Shown: one piece after another, positions 8,997-16,687 of the stretch
How the letters are laid out: the number at the start of each line of letters is the position of its first letter
Position numbering within the stretch: the first letter of the stretch is position 1
NCBI RefSeq assembly: GCF_003208175.1
Contig: NZ_QKMR01000010.1
Span: forward strand, 62,001 to 126,000
DNA length: 64,000 nt
Origin: Ruminiclostridium sufflavum DSM 19573
GTDB lineage: Bacteria; Bacillota; Clostridia; Acetivibrionales; DSM-1351
Direction of reading: 5' to 3'
Notes under the pieces: model-generated
Seen by the model: the letters and a program-made list of their open reading frames with translations, nothing else
Database searches by the model: none
Told to the model about the DNA's origin: nothing
Program-made: the position numbers and the translations under genes

Positions 8997-11021
8997 GTCA
9001 TCATTCAAGCTGGTCAAATTCTCGGCAATTGTATTAGTCATATCCTCTTTATGTTCAGTCAGAAGCTCTTCATCAGCAGCTGCAGCAGGCTCTTCCTTTT
9101 TTGAGCCGACAGGATCAATCGGATTGACTTCTTTTATGCTGAGGCTAATCTTTTTAGCTTCCATATCAAGCTCTGTAATCTTTGCCTCAATCTCCTGACC
9201 TATTTTGAGAACATCTCCGGGCTTACCTATTCTTACTGATGATATTTGTGAAATGTGTACAAGCCCGTCAAGTCCCTGCTCAATTTCTACAAAAGCACCA
9301 AATGGTACTAACCTGACTACCTTGCCCTTAATAACATTTCCAACCTCATATTTTTTAATTGCACTTACCCAAGGATTATCCTCCTGCTTTTTATAACCAA
9401 GGGAAATACGCTTCTTTTCCTTATCAAAATCAAGAACAGATACAGTTATGTCATCTCCAACCTTTACAACCTCAGACGGATGCTTTATTTTATTCCATGA
9501 CAGCTCTGATAAATGAACAAGCCCGTCTACTCCGCCTATATCAACAAAGGCACCAAAGTCCATAAGACTCTTGACCTGTCCCTTGTAAACCTTGCCGATT
9601 TCTATTTTATCCCAGATCTCACTTGAAGCAAACTCTTTATTCTTCTCAATTAATACTCTGGAAGAACCTACTACCTTCCTCTTTTGCTTGTTCATTTCAA
9701 TTATCTCAATCTGCAATACTTGCTTTACGTATGATGATAAATCCTTTATAAACCTATCACTGATTTGAGATGCAGGTATAAATATTTTAACGCCGTGTGA
9801 ATAACCAATAACACCGCCGTTTACTTGTTCATTGATTTTTACGGATATCGGACGCTTAGCTTCAAAAGCCTCTTCAAGAACATCCCAGCCTTTAACGGCA
9901 TCAACCTTCTTTTTGCTAAGCATTACATTTCCTTCGCCGTCATTAACTCTTACTACAAAAACATCAACTTCGTCTCCAACTTTAAGTGATTTTTCAGGAT
10001 CAAAGTCTGTGTCATCAGAAAACTCCTGCATTGGAATAATACCATCTGATTTGAAGCCCAAGTCAACATATACTTCATTCAAATTATATCCAATAATCCT
10101 TCCTTTCGTGATTTGGCCAGTTGTCAAAGTAACTAGCGAGCTTTCAAATGCATCAGCAAAGCTCATCTCTAAATCCTGTTTATCTAATTCACTCATGTTA
10201 TGAATAACCTCCTTGATTACCCAGTCAGGTGTTGACGCCCCCGCAGTAATACCAATTTTTTTAATTTTTTTTATATCAACCGGTGGAATATCACTGGCTG
10301 TTTGTATTTTAAAGGTTCTCGGACAATTATCTTTGCAAATCTCATACAGCTTATTGGTATTTGAACTGTTCTTTCCTCCGATAACTAAAACCATATCCAC
10401 TTCTCTTGATATTTTTTCAGCTTCGGTTTGCCTTTTGTCCGTTGCATTACATATTGTATCAAATTTTAAAACATTTTCAAACCTTTTATTTAAACTCTGT
10501 ATAATTTTTTCCCATTTTTCTCGAATAAATGTAGTTTGGGCAACCACACATATACTTTTTTTTATCTCCGGCAGCGAACCCACCTGTTCGCTGCTGTCAA
10601 TAATCAAAGCACTGTTGCCGCACCAACCGTTTATTCCGATAATCTCCGGATGCTGTTTGTCTCCGATAATTATTATTTGATAGCCTTCCTTGTGCTTTCC
10701 GTAAACCAAACGTTGTATTTTTTCAACATAAGGGCAGGTCGCATTTATAACCTGAATGCCTTTATTTTCAAATTCCGAAATCACGCCGGGACCTACACCG
10801 TGAGCTCTGATTACAACCTTAGCAGGCACCTCTGCATCTTCCGGATTATCAATGGCAGTTATACCGTGCTCCTCTAATTTGTTAACCACCTGATCGTTAT
10901 GAATTATAGGCCCGAGGGTATATATTTTGTCCTCTGTTCTTTCTGCCAGATCAAATACTATTTTAACGGCATTATTCACACCGAAACAAAAGCCGGCAGT
11001 ACTTGCCACAACTAAATGCAT
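8994..11021 (-). CDS. ispH: IspH-ribosomal S1 fusion protein
   Basis: A 675-residue fusion. Residues 1 to about 285 are 4-hydroxy-3-methylbut-2-enyl diphosphate reductase, the last step of the MEP isoprenoid pathway. Its three [4Fe-4S] cysteines are in AGFCFGV, NATCPYVE and DTICNATDK. The rest carries four S1 RNA-binding repeats (for example GQVKSLMDFGAFVDIGGVDG and GKVVRLVPFGAFVEIEQGLDG), as in ribosomal protein S1. The fusion is known in Clostridia. The frame opens at an ATG whose following GGAGG is really the ribosome-binding site for ATG 11021. It is the last gene of an aroH-cmk-ispH run, 12 bp after cmk. The stop codon overlaps a repeat. Confidence 0.95.
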   Translation of the reverse strand: MHLVVASTAGFCFGVNNAVKIVFDLAERTEDKIYTLGPIIHNDQVVNKLEEHGITAIDNPEDAEVPAKVVIRAHGVGPGVISEFENKGIQVINATCPYVEKIQRLVYGKHKEGYQIIIIGDKQHPEIIGINGWCGNSALIIDSSEQVGSLPEIKKSICVVAQTTFIREKWEKIIQSLNKRFENVLKFDTICNATDKRQTEAEKISREVDMVLVIGGKNSSNTNKLYEICKDNCPRTFKIQTASDIPPVDIKKIKKIGITAGASTPDWVIKEVIHNMSELDKQDLEMSFADAFESSLVTLTTGQITKGRIIGYNLNEVYVDLGFKSDGIIPMQEFSDDTDFDPEKSLKVGDEVDVFVVRVNDGEGNVMLSKKKVDAVKGWDVLEEAFEAKRPISVKINEQVNGGVIGYSHGVKIFIPASQISDRFIKDLSSYVKQVLQIEIIEMNKQKRKVVGSSRVLIEKNKEFASSEIWDKIEIGKVYKGQVKSLMDFGAFVDIGGVDGLVHLSELSWNKIKHPSEVVKVGDDITVSVLDFDKEKKRISLGYKKQEDNPWVSAIKKYEVGNVIKGKVVRLVPFGAFVEIEQGLDGLVHISQISSVRIGKPGDVLKIGQEIEAKITELDMEAKKISLSIKEVNPIDPVGSKKEEPAAAADEELLTEHKEDMTNTIAENLTSLNDD

Positions 11022-11033
11022 TTTTACCTCCAT

Positions 11034-11708
11034 TTAATTTGAACAGCAGTAATTATTATAAAAATACATAATTCTGTCAACCACTTCATCTATTGTCATT
11101 GAGGTTGAATCCACCTCAATTGCATCAGAGGTCCTTACAAGGGGTGCAAAGGATCTGGAGCTGTCATTGCTGTCTCTTGCCGCCATATCGGATTTAACTT
11201 CGTCAAAGCTGACCTTCTGTCCCTTTTGCATCAGCTCCTCAAATCTTCTTCTGGCTCTTTCATCTGCTGCTGCCGTCAAAAATATTTTTAAATCCGCATT
11301 AGGCAAAACATATGAACCTATATCCCTTCCGTCCATCACTACATCCCTGTCGGAAGCTATTTTCCTCTGAAGGTCAACCATTTTCAGCCGTACCTCCCTG
11401 AAAACCGCAACAGCTGATGCACCGGAGGATACCTCAGGTGTTCTTATTGACTCGGAAACATCAATACCGTCAAGAAATATCTTCTGGATATTGTTTTCAT
11501 GTGATATGCTTATATCAATATCCTTAATCAATTTTGCCAAATCCGCCTGAGATTTGGTATCCATACCGCTGCTTATGGCTTTTAAAGCTACTGCCCTGTA
11601 CATCGCCCCTGTATCCAGATAAATAAATCCAAGATTTGCAGAAACTTTTTTTGCTATAGTACTTTTTCCGGCTCCTGCAGGGCCGTCAATAGCTATACTT
11701 TTTGACAT
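11034..11708 (-). CDS. cmk: Cytidylate kinase
   Basis: Phosphorylates CMP and dCMP in pyrimidine nucleotide synthesis; cytosolic. It has 224 residues, the family length. The P-loop GPAGAGKSTIAKK is at about residues 8-20, followed by LDTGAMYRAVALKA (substrate side) and DGRDIGSYVLPNADLKIFLTA. The start ATG 11708 is one base after the aroH stop, and its GGGAGG site lies inside aroH, so the two are translationally coupled. cmk next to ispH-rpsA is a common Firmicute arrangement. Confidence 0.96.
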   Translation of the reverse strand: MSKSIAIDGPAGAGKSTIAKKVSANLGFIYLDTGAMYRAVALKAISSGMDTKSQADLAKLIKDIDISISHENNIQKIFLDGIDVSESIRTPEVSSGASAVAVFREVRLKMVDLQRKIASDRDVVMDGRDIGSYVLPNADLKIFLTAAADERARRRFEELMQKGQKVSFDEVKSDMAARDSNDSSRSFAPLVRTSDAIEVDSTSMTIDEVVDRIMYFYNNYCCSN

Positions 11709-11709
11709 A

Positions 11710-12078
11710 CTAACCTCCCGCGCTTATATCAGGTCTTAGAATCTTTGCACCCTTGAGATATACATGATTTATTTCATTATTTGCCTTTTCTGTGTTAAAA
11801 TGTATCAATACTCTGATACAGCTTTTCAGACTGTCAGGTACATTTATTTCATTGGTACACATTAATGAAATATCCTTCCAGCCGATTTCTCTGGCAGCAA
11901 CTGCCGGAAACGCCGCATTTAAATCATGGGTAACCGAAAATATCACACTGATTATATCTTCACTGTCTAATCCGTTTCTTTTTATTATTTCGACAAGAAG
12001 TTCATGAGTTCCTTCTAAAATTGATTTTTTTGTATTTTCGGCAACAGTTATTGCCCCTCTTATAGATCTTACAGGCAT
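11710..12078 (-). CDS. aroH: Chorismate mutase, AroH type
   Basis: A 122-residue monofunctional chorismate mutase of the trimeric AroH class, converting chorismate to prephenate for Phe and Tyr synthesis. Family features visible are the N-terminal VRSIRGAITV with active-site Arg, SVTHDLNAAFPAVAAREIGW, and LKSCIRVLIHFNT with the second Arg. Length is normal. It lies downstream of the HutP-like gene (121 bp gap) and is tightly coupled to cmk. Confidence 0.95.
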   Translation of the reverse strand: MPVRSIRGAITVAENTKKSILEGTHELLVEIIKRNGLDSEDIISVIFSVTHDLNAAFPAVAAREIGWKDISLMCTNEINVPDSLKSCIRVLIHFNTEKANNEINHVYLKGAKILRPDISAGG

Positions 12079-12199
12079 TACATCCTCCAGCCTCCAATGC
12101 TTGCTATCCGAACGGTATTGTTTATGACGTATTCTATGACGTTATAACAAGTTAACAGCTCTATTCCGAACGGCAATATTGGATTAATATTAAATCTAT

Positions 12200-12628
12200 T
12201 TATACAACCCTGTGTCCAAGTCCAATTGCAACTTCATTTAAATTCAACAAGCCGATTCCAAAAAATATAGCTACGCTGATATGATCTTTATATCTTGCAA
12301 TACCAATCTTTCCTCCCACATTAAGTCCGATTGCCTTTGGCATTATCTGAGATATGGCTTCTCTTGTAGCTCCCGCAACAGCACCCTGCTCAGCATGACT
12401 TTCAGATATGACACCTTCGCGCTTGGAGGCTACAACTGCCCTCTCAACTATTTTCATGACAGATGTGATAAATTCGCCGCCATAATCCACAGCAGCAGAT
12501 TGAATGCCAATTTGATTAAACTCCAACTGGAGTTTCTTTTCGGAAGCTCTGTCATTAGTAAGCGCTATCTTAATGGCCGCACCTGAAATATCCTTACTTC
12601 CGTAAGCATAAGCCTCATCCTTTTCCAT
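12200..12628 (-). CDS. HutP-like RNA-binding regulator
   Basis: A 142-residue protein of the HutP family. Bacillus HutP is a histidine- and Mg-dependent RNA-binding antiterminator for histidine utilisation. The core GVISESHAEQGAVAGATREAI corresponds to the ligand- and metal-binding segment. From memory, Bacillus has two histidines spaced HxxxH there; here only the first is present (HAEQG), so metal or ligand binding may differ. No hut enzymes are nearby; the neighbours are aroH and a membrane protein. ATG 12628 follows GGAGG by five bases and lies behind leader E and a perfect terminator hairpin, a suggestive setting for an RNA-binding regulator. Confidence 0.85.
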   Translation of the reverse strand: MEKDEAYAYGSKDISGAAIKIALTNDRASEKKLQLEFNQIGIQSAAVDYGGEFITSVMKIVERAVVASKREGVISESHAEQGAVAGATREAISQIMPKAIGLNVGGKIGIARYKDHISVAIFFGIGLLNLNEVAIGLGHRVV

Positions 12629-12687
12629 ACTAACCTCCACGCCCAATCGGGTACAAAAATTTGGTAAAGGCTTCGTGACGGTGAAAA
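12629..12687 (-). promoter_or_regulatory. Leader module E (hairpin-Shine-Dalgarno)
   Basis: Read on the minus strand: GCCTTTACCAAATTTTTGTA, then the hairpin CCC-gatt-GGG, then GTGGAGGTTAGTATG. Leaders B and C have GCCGG/CCGGC at the same place, so the stem bases differ while pairing is kept. It starts immediately downstream of the terminator at 12688-12727. Confidence 0.6.
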
Positions 12688-12727
12688 GCCAAAAAACCTA
12701 TAAGACTTATTATATAGGTTTTTTGGC
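12688..12727 (-). terminator. Strong terminator upstream of hutP-like gene
   Basis: A perfect 15-bp stem, GCCAAAAAACCTATA (12688-12702) with its complement (12713-12727), with a 10-nt loop. On the minus strand a short CTTTT run follows. It sits after the membrane-protein gene and before the HutP-like gene, so it is either a simple terminator or an attenuator of hutP. Confidence 0.8.
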
Positions 12728-12764
12728 AATAAAACAATGATTAACTTTATATTGATTAAGCATA

Positions 12765-13253
12765 TTAATAAAATTTTATTTTAACTAATTTCTGAATATT
12801 TGATTCCACCTTTGCAACAGTACCGGCGCACTTGCTGTTTATATTTTGAGATACTGCGTCAACTTTTACCATATGCCCTGTCAAGCAGTGACTGCCATCT
12901 ATTTCGATAACATCCCCTTCATTAACCTTAACATTCATTATCAGATTTTCAAACATTGCCACAGTATCACCGTTCACTAAAATTTGTACAGTGGGATCAG
13001 CTTCCGTACCAATCATTTTTAAAGTTATCTGGCCTTGCTTATAAAGATAGTCATCCTTATCCAGCGGCACACCCAGACTTTTATCCGTCAGCTTAAAGGT
13101 CTCCCTGACTGAGGGCACCCCCAGCACTATTTGAATAGCTACCAAAAGAAGGAAGCTTAAAATACATATGCCAAACAGCAAATTTTCAAAGATTGTATGC
13201 TTATCTTTTTTGCTTTCATTTCTTTTTTTCAACCTAAAAAAATTAATTTTCAT
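12765..13253 (-). CDS. Membrane-anchored protein of unknown function
   Basis: 162 residues from the chosen start. A basic N-terminus rich in Lys and Arg is followed by one membrane segment (about residues 27-47, LLFGICILSFLLLVAIQIVLG). An extracytoplasmic beta-rich part follows, with repeated Ile/Val-Gly-Asp patterns. The topology is a single-pass anchor with an outside domain. I do not recognise the family. Two ATGs (13259 and 13253) follow an AGGGGC site; the second has better spacing. A strong terminator follows the gene. Confidence 0.65.
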   Translation of the reverse strand: MKINFFRLKKRNESKKDKHTIFENLLFGICILSFLLLVAIQIVLGVPSVRETFKLTDKSLGVPLDKDDYLYKQGQITLKMIGTEADPTVQILVNGDTVAMFENLIMNVKVNEGDVIEIDGSHCLTGHMVKVDAVSQNINSKCAGTVAKVESNIQKLVKIKFY

Positions 13254-13351
13254 TTGCATGCCCCTAATTTGTATACTAATGTACAAAAACAATAATATTA
13301 TTTGTTAATAGTATGCACAAATTACAGACAGCTTACACATTATTTCCTTAT

Positions 13352-14605
13352 TTAATCAGCTTCAGCCTCAGCTCCGCAGCTTATTCCCGCCAAATATCCG
13401 GTTGAAAAAGCAATAGTAAGGTTAAAGCCTCCGGTATAAGCATCCACATCTATTATCTCACCCGCAAAAAATAAGTTTTTCACTTTCTTAGATTCCATTG
13501 TTGAAGGATTGATTTCACCTGTTTTAATTCCTCCCGCAGTAACTATCGCCTCTTTTATGGGTCTGGCTGCAATAATGGTTGCTTCCATGCTTTTAAAAAG
13601 AGCTGCCAGTCCTTTTCTCTCTTCCCTCGTAATCTGATTAACAGCCTTTTCTGCATTTATTCCTGACAAATAAATTATAACCGGAATAAGCTTCTGCGGA
13701 AGCAAATCATCTAAAGCATTCTTAAATTGCTTCCTTGAGTATTTATCAAAATCTCTTTGGATTCTTTCATCCAGCTTTTCCTCCGAAAGAGCCGGCTTTA
13801 AATCTATAGAAAGCTTTATATCCTTAAAGTCATACGAAAGAAGATGCCTGCTTGCGCTCAATATTACAGGACCGGATACTCCGAAATGAGTAAAAATCAT
13901 CTCACCGAAATCATTATAAATTTCTTTGCCGTTGGGATTTCTGAATTCCACCGCTACATTTTTTAATGATAAGCCTTGCAGCTCCCTTGCCCATGCTTCC
14001 TTAACAACCAAGGGAACCAGCGATGGCTTTAAATCAGTTATTGTATGGCCTGCTTTTTTTGCAATCTGATATCCGTCTCCCGTCGAGCCTGTTCCGGGGT
14101 ATGACATTCCTCCAACAGCAAGAATAACAGCGTCTGCCTCCATAATCCTGCCGTTAATGAGTTCTACCCCCTTGGCATTGCCATCCCTTACCAGTATTTT
14201 TTTAACGGCAGATTCCGTCATTACCTTAACCTTACTATTATTTAAAAACGTGTGAAGTGCATGCATAACATCCTTGGCAGAATCAGATGCCGGAAATACC
14301 CTTCCTCCCCGTTCAACCTTCGTATTAACACCAAGCTTATTTATAAATTCTATCAAATCCTCATTTGAAAAGGTATAAAAGGCCGAGTACAAAAAATTAC
14401 CGTTTCCGGGTGTATTCTCAATCAAGCCTTCGATATCTGTGGCATTTGTTATATTACACCTTCCTTTGCCGGATATAAGGAGCTTCTTTCCAAGACGTTC
14501 ATTTTTCTCCAGTAAAACAACCTCACTGCCTCTTTGGGCAGCAATGCCTGCAGCCATAATACCAGCAGGGCCGCCGCCTACAACTATTACCTTGTTTCGA
14601 GTCAT
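13352..14605 (-). CDS. NAD(P)/FAD-dependent oxidoreductase, HI0933/YhiN family
   Basis: A 417-residue flavoprotein. The N-terminal dinucleotide-binding motif VVGGGPAGIMAAGIAA is at residues 6-21, followed by GKKLLISGKGRCNITN typical of the HI0933 family. The C-terminal FAGEIIDVDAYTGGFNLTIAFSTGYLAG completes the FAD site. Full length. The physiological substrate of this conserved family is unknown. AAGGAAGG precedes the ATG. It lies 52 bp downstream of the RpiR-type regulator. Confidence 0.92.
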   Translation of the reverse strand: MTRNKVIVVGGGPAGIMAAGIAAQRGSEVVLLEKNERLGKKLLISGKGRCNITNATDIEGLIENTPGNGNFLYSAFYTFSNEDLIEFINKLGVNTKVERGGRVFPASDSAKDVMHALHTFLNNSKVKVMTESAVKKILVRDGNAKGVELINGRIMEADAVILAVGGMSYPGTGSTGDGYQIAKKAGHTITDLKPSLVPLVVKEAWARELQGLSLKNVAVEFRNPNGKEIYNDFGEMIFTHFGVSGPVILSASRHLLSYDFKDIKLSIDLKPALSEEKLDERIQRDFDKYSRKQFKNALDDLLPQKLIPVIIYLSGINAEKAVNQITREERKGLAALFKSMEATIIAARPIKEAIVTAGGIKTGEINPSTMESKKVKNLFFAGEIIDVDAYTGGFNLTIAFSTGYLAGISCGAEAEAD

Positions 14606-14628
14606 ACCTATCCTTCCTTAAAGCCATA

Positions 14629-14651
14629 AAAGTCAATTAATATCGGCTGAA
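14629..14651. repeat. MITE-like repeat fragment (copy 4)
   Basis: AAAGTCAATTAATATCGGCTG, one terminus of the family, preceded by TA. It ends next to the rpiR stop codon. The opposite terminus is missing. Confidence 0.65.
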
Positions 14652-14657
14652 GAAGCT

Positions 14658-15548
14658 CTACAGCTTGCCGTCATGATTGTCATCCTTGTCATAAACATTA
14701 TATTCATCCCAAACCTTTTCAAGATGCTCAAAGGTATTGTATACTTCGTTTTTTCGCCTCATACCAATAGCGGCAATAAGTGCGTTTATAACACTCAGCG
14801 GTGCAACAAGGGAGTCCACAAATGAAGCCATATCACTTCTTGCAAGCAAGGACATGTTTGCACACTGTGCAACAGGAGACTCAACACTGTCCGTCAAGGC
14901 AATTGTCTTAGCTCCCTGATTCCTTGCAAACTGTAACGCGTTGATGGTTCTTTTTGAGTAACGGGGATAGCTGATACCAATAACAACATCCCCCGCCTGA
15001 GCCCGCATTATCTGTTCAAACATTTCGCTTACACTTGTTGTATGGACAAGCCTGACATTGTCAAATATTAAATTGAAGTAAAATCCGAGAAAACTTGCAA
15101 GAGTAGCTGAGCTTCTCACTCCAAGAATAAAAATTCTGTTTGCCTCCAAAATAGTCTCTACAACATTATTAAAATCATCAAGGTCAATTTGATCCAGTGT
15201 TATCTTTATTTTCTCTATATCTGACTGCAGTACGCTTTTTAAAACATTATCCTCGTTTATTCTGTTTGAAGAAACCTCTATTCTCTGCACAGATGTAAGC
15301 TTGCTCTTTATAAGCTCCTGCAGCACCTTCTGAAGCTTTGGATAACCGTCATATCCCAGCTCTATGGCAAATCTCACAACTGTTGATTCACTGACTCCAA
15401 CAATCTCTCCGAGTTTGGCTGCCGTTACATATGCCGCCTTATCGTAATGATCGACAATATAATTGGCAATAAGCTTCTGACCTTTGCTGAAGCCTTCATA
15501 ACGCTCTTGTATTATGTTCAATAAATCATTATTCTTTTGTGTATTCAT
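14658..15548 (-). CDS. MurR/RpiR-family transcriptional regulator
   Basis: 296 residues. The N-terminal RpiR helix-turn-helix (about 1-80; AAKLGEIVGVSESTVVRFAIELGYDGYPKLQ) is joined to a C-terminal SIS sugar-phosphate-binding domain (about 125-260; RIFILGVRSSATLASFLG, VVIGISYPRYSKRTINALQFARNQGAKTIALTD). Family members respond to phosphosugars and control sugar or amino-sugar catabolism. No such genes are adjacent, so the target is unknown. A GGTGAGGTT site precedes the ATG. Confidence 0.93.
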   Translation of the reverse strand: MNTQKNNDLLNIIQERYEGFSKGQKLIANYIVDHYDKAAYVTAAKLGEIVGVSESTVVRFAIELGYDGYPKLQKVLQELIKSKLTSVQRIEVSSNRINEDNVLKSVLQSDIEKIKITLDQIDLDDFNNVVETILEANRIFILGVRSSATLASFLGFYFNLIFDNVRLVHTTSVSEMFEQIMRAQAGDVVIGISYPRYSKRTINALQFARNQGAKTIALTDSVESPVAQCANMSLLARSDMASFVDSLVAPLSVINALIAAIGMRRKNEVYNTFEHLEKVWDEYNVYDKDDNHDGKL

Positions 15549-16011
15549 AACCTCACCAGCCTAAACATTAATGTAATATATTATTCTGTATGCAAATAAC
15601 CAAACTCAAATAAAAACTTACTTACATTCTACCTTTTTGCAAGCTAAAAATCAAGCTCTTGCAAATTATGTTTATTTATTAATAGGACTTACATTCTCAA
15701 AGGTTTAAAACTGATTATTTCCAGGAAATACAAGTAAATTCATAAATACTTACGAATAAAATTTCTGTATTTGACAAAAAAGATAACATATAAATAAAAA
15801 ATATACTAATAATAAAAATTAAACACTCTGCTTTCCCAATGAAAAATCTACCGGTGCCCAAACTTATCAAAGGCCTGCTTTAAAATTATTGCTTGAATAA
15901 TGGTTCCTGCGATTATTTCTAACCTGTCCTTCATTTAATAAGTTTGCACACCTTAAATTTTCAGCCGTAAGGAAGTTTGTTTAAGTATTCCAACCCTGTA
16001 GGAGAATTTTT
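15549..16011. other. Divergent intergenic region, no gene
   Basis: 463 bp of AT-rich DNA between the rpiR start and the orphan plus-strand gene. A TTGACA hexamer is at 15771-15776, but no -10 at the right distance is convincing. No hairpin, repeat copy or open frame with a ribosome-binding site was seen, apart from the GTAGGAG site just before the gene at 16012. Confidence 0.5.
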
Positions 16012-16656
16012 ATGATACAAATAGATGATGCAGGAAGCGGCAGCTTTGTCGGAGGAACTTGTATCGGTTTTTATAGGCCGGAAACAAATGAATACTATTT
16101 CGATATTATTCCTGTTGAATTATATAGCTTTGAAAACTTCAAAAAAAAGCTTTATCTGGAGGATGTCCTTGCTATAGCAATTAAAGCCTTTGAAGCTCTT
16201 AATGTAAACAAAAATGAAACAATAGAAATTTGCAGGGGATATATGTTTGAAAAACTCAAAGGCTGGTTGTCTTCGCAGGGTTTCTGCTGGTATGTAACCC
16301 AGATTACAGGCAAAATTCAGGATGTTGTTGAAAAAAACTTTGAATTGTATACAATAAATCTAGGCCTTCCGGCTGAATATATAAAATATACAAGATATCC
16401 CTTTCATTTTCATAAGCTTTTGAGATGGGTTCTGTCTGATTATGACAACAGGATATCCTTATGTAAGGTTGGATGGAAAAGCTGGCAAAGGCTCAAGGAT
16501 ATAAAAACAACTGTTTCTTACGGAAAAATGAAGCATACCAATTTTTACTGTCTGAAATGCGGCAAGCGCATAAAAGCCGGCACAGATGTTGCTGTTCTGG
16601 AATTCTTCAGTAACAAGCGTAATTATATATATTTGCATAAGAAGTGTAAAAATTAA
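16012..16656 (+). CDS. Unknown protein with C-terminal zinc knuckle
   Basis: 214 residues, start ATG behind GTAGGAGAA. I do not recognise the family with confidence. The N-terminus (IQIDDAGSGSFVGGTCIGFYR) has an acidic pair and a glycine-rich turn recalling the first strand of RNase H-like folds, but no complete catalytic set is obvious. The C-terminus has CLKCGKR with a later LHKKCKN, a CxxC/HxxxC-type zinc-binding site. It is basic with no membrane segment. It is a single-gene unit between convergent and divergent neighbours. A nucleic-acid role is plausible but is inference. Confidence 0.7.
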   Translation: MIQIDDAGSGSFVGGTCIGFYRPETNEYYFDIIPVELYSFENFKKKLYLEDVLAIAIKAFEALNVNKNETIEICRGYMFEKLKGWLSSQGFCWYVTQITGKIQDVVEKNFELYTINLGLPAEYIKYTRYPFHFHKLLRWVLSDYDNRISLCKVGWKSWQRLKDIKTTVSYGKMKHTNFYCLKCGKRIKAGTDVAVLEFFSNKRNYIYLHKKCKN

Positions 16657-16687
16657 TTTGCTTCCCGTAATTTATTAAAACTTCTGA

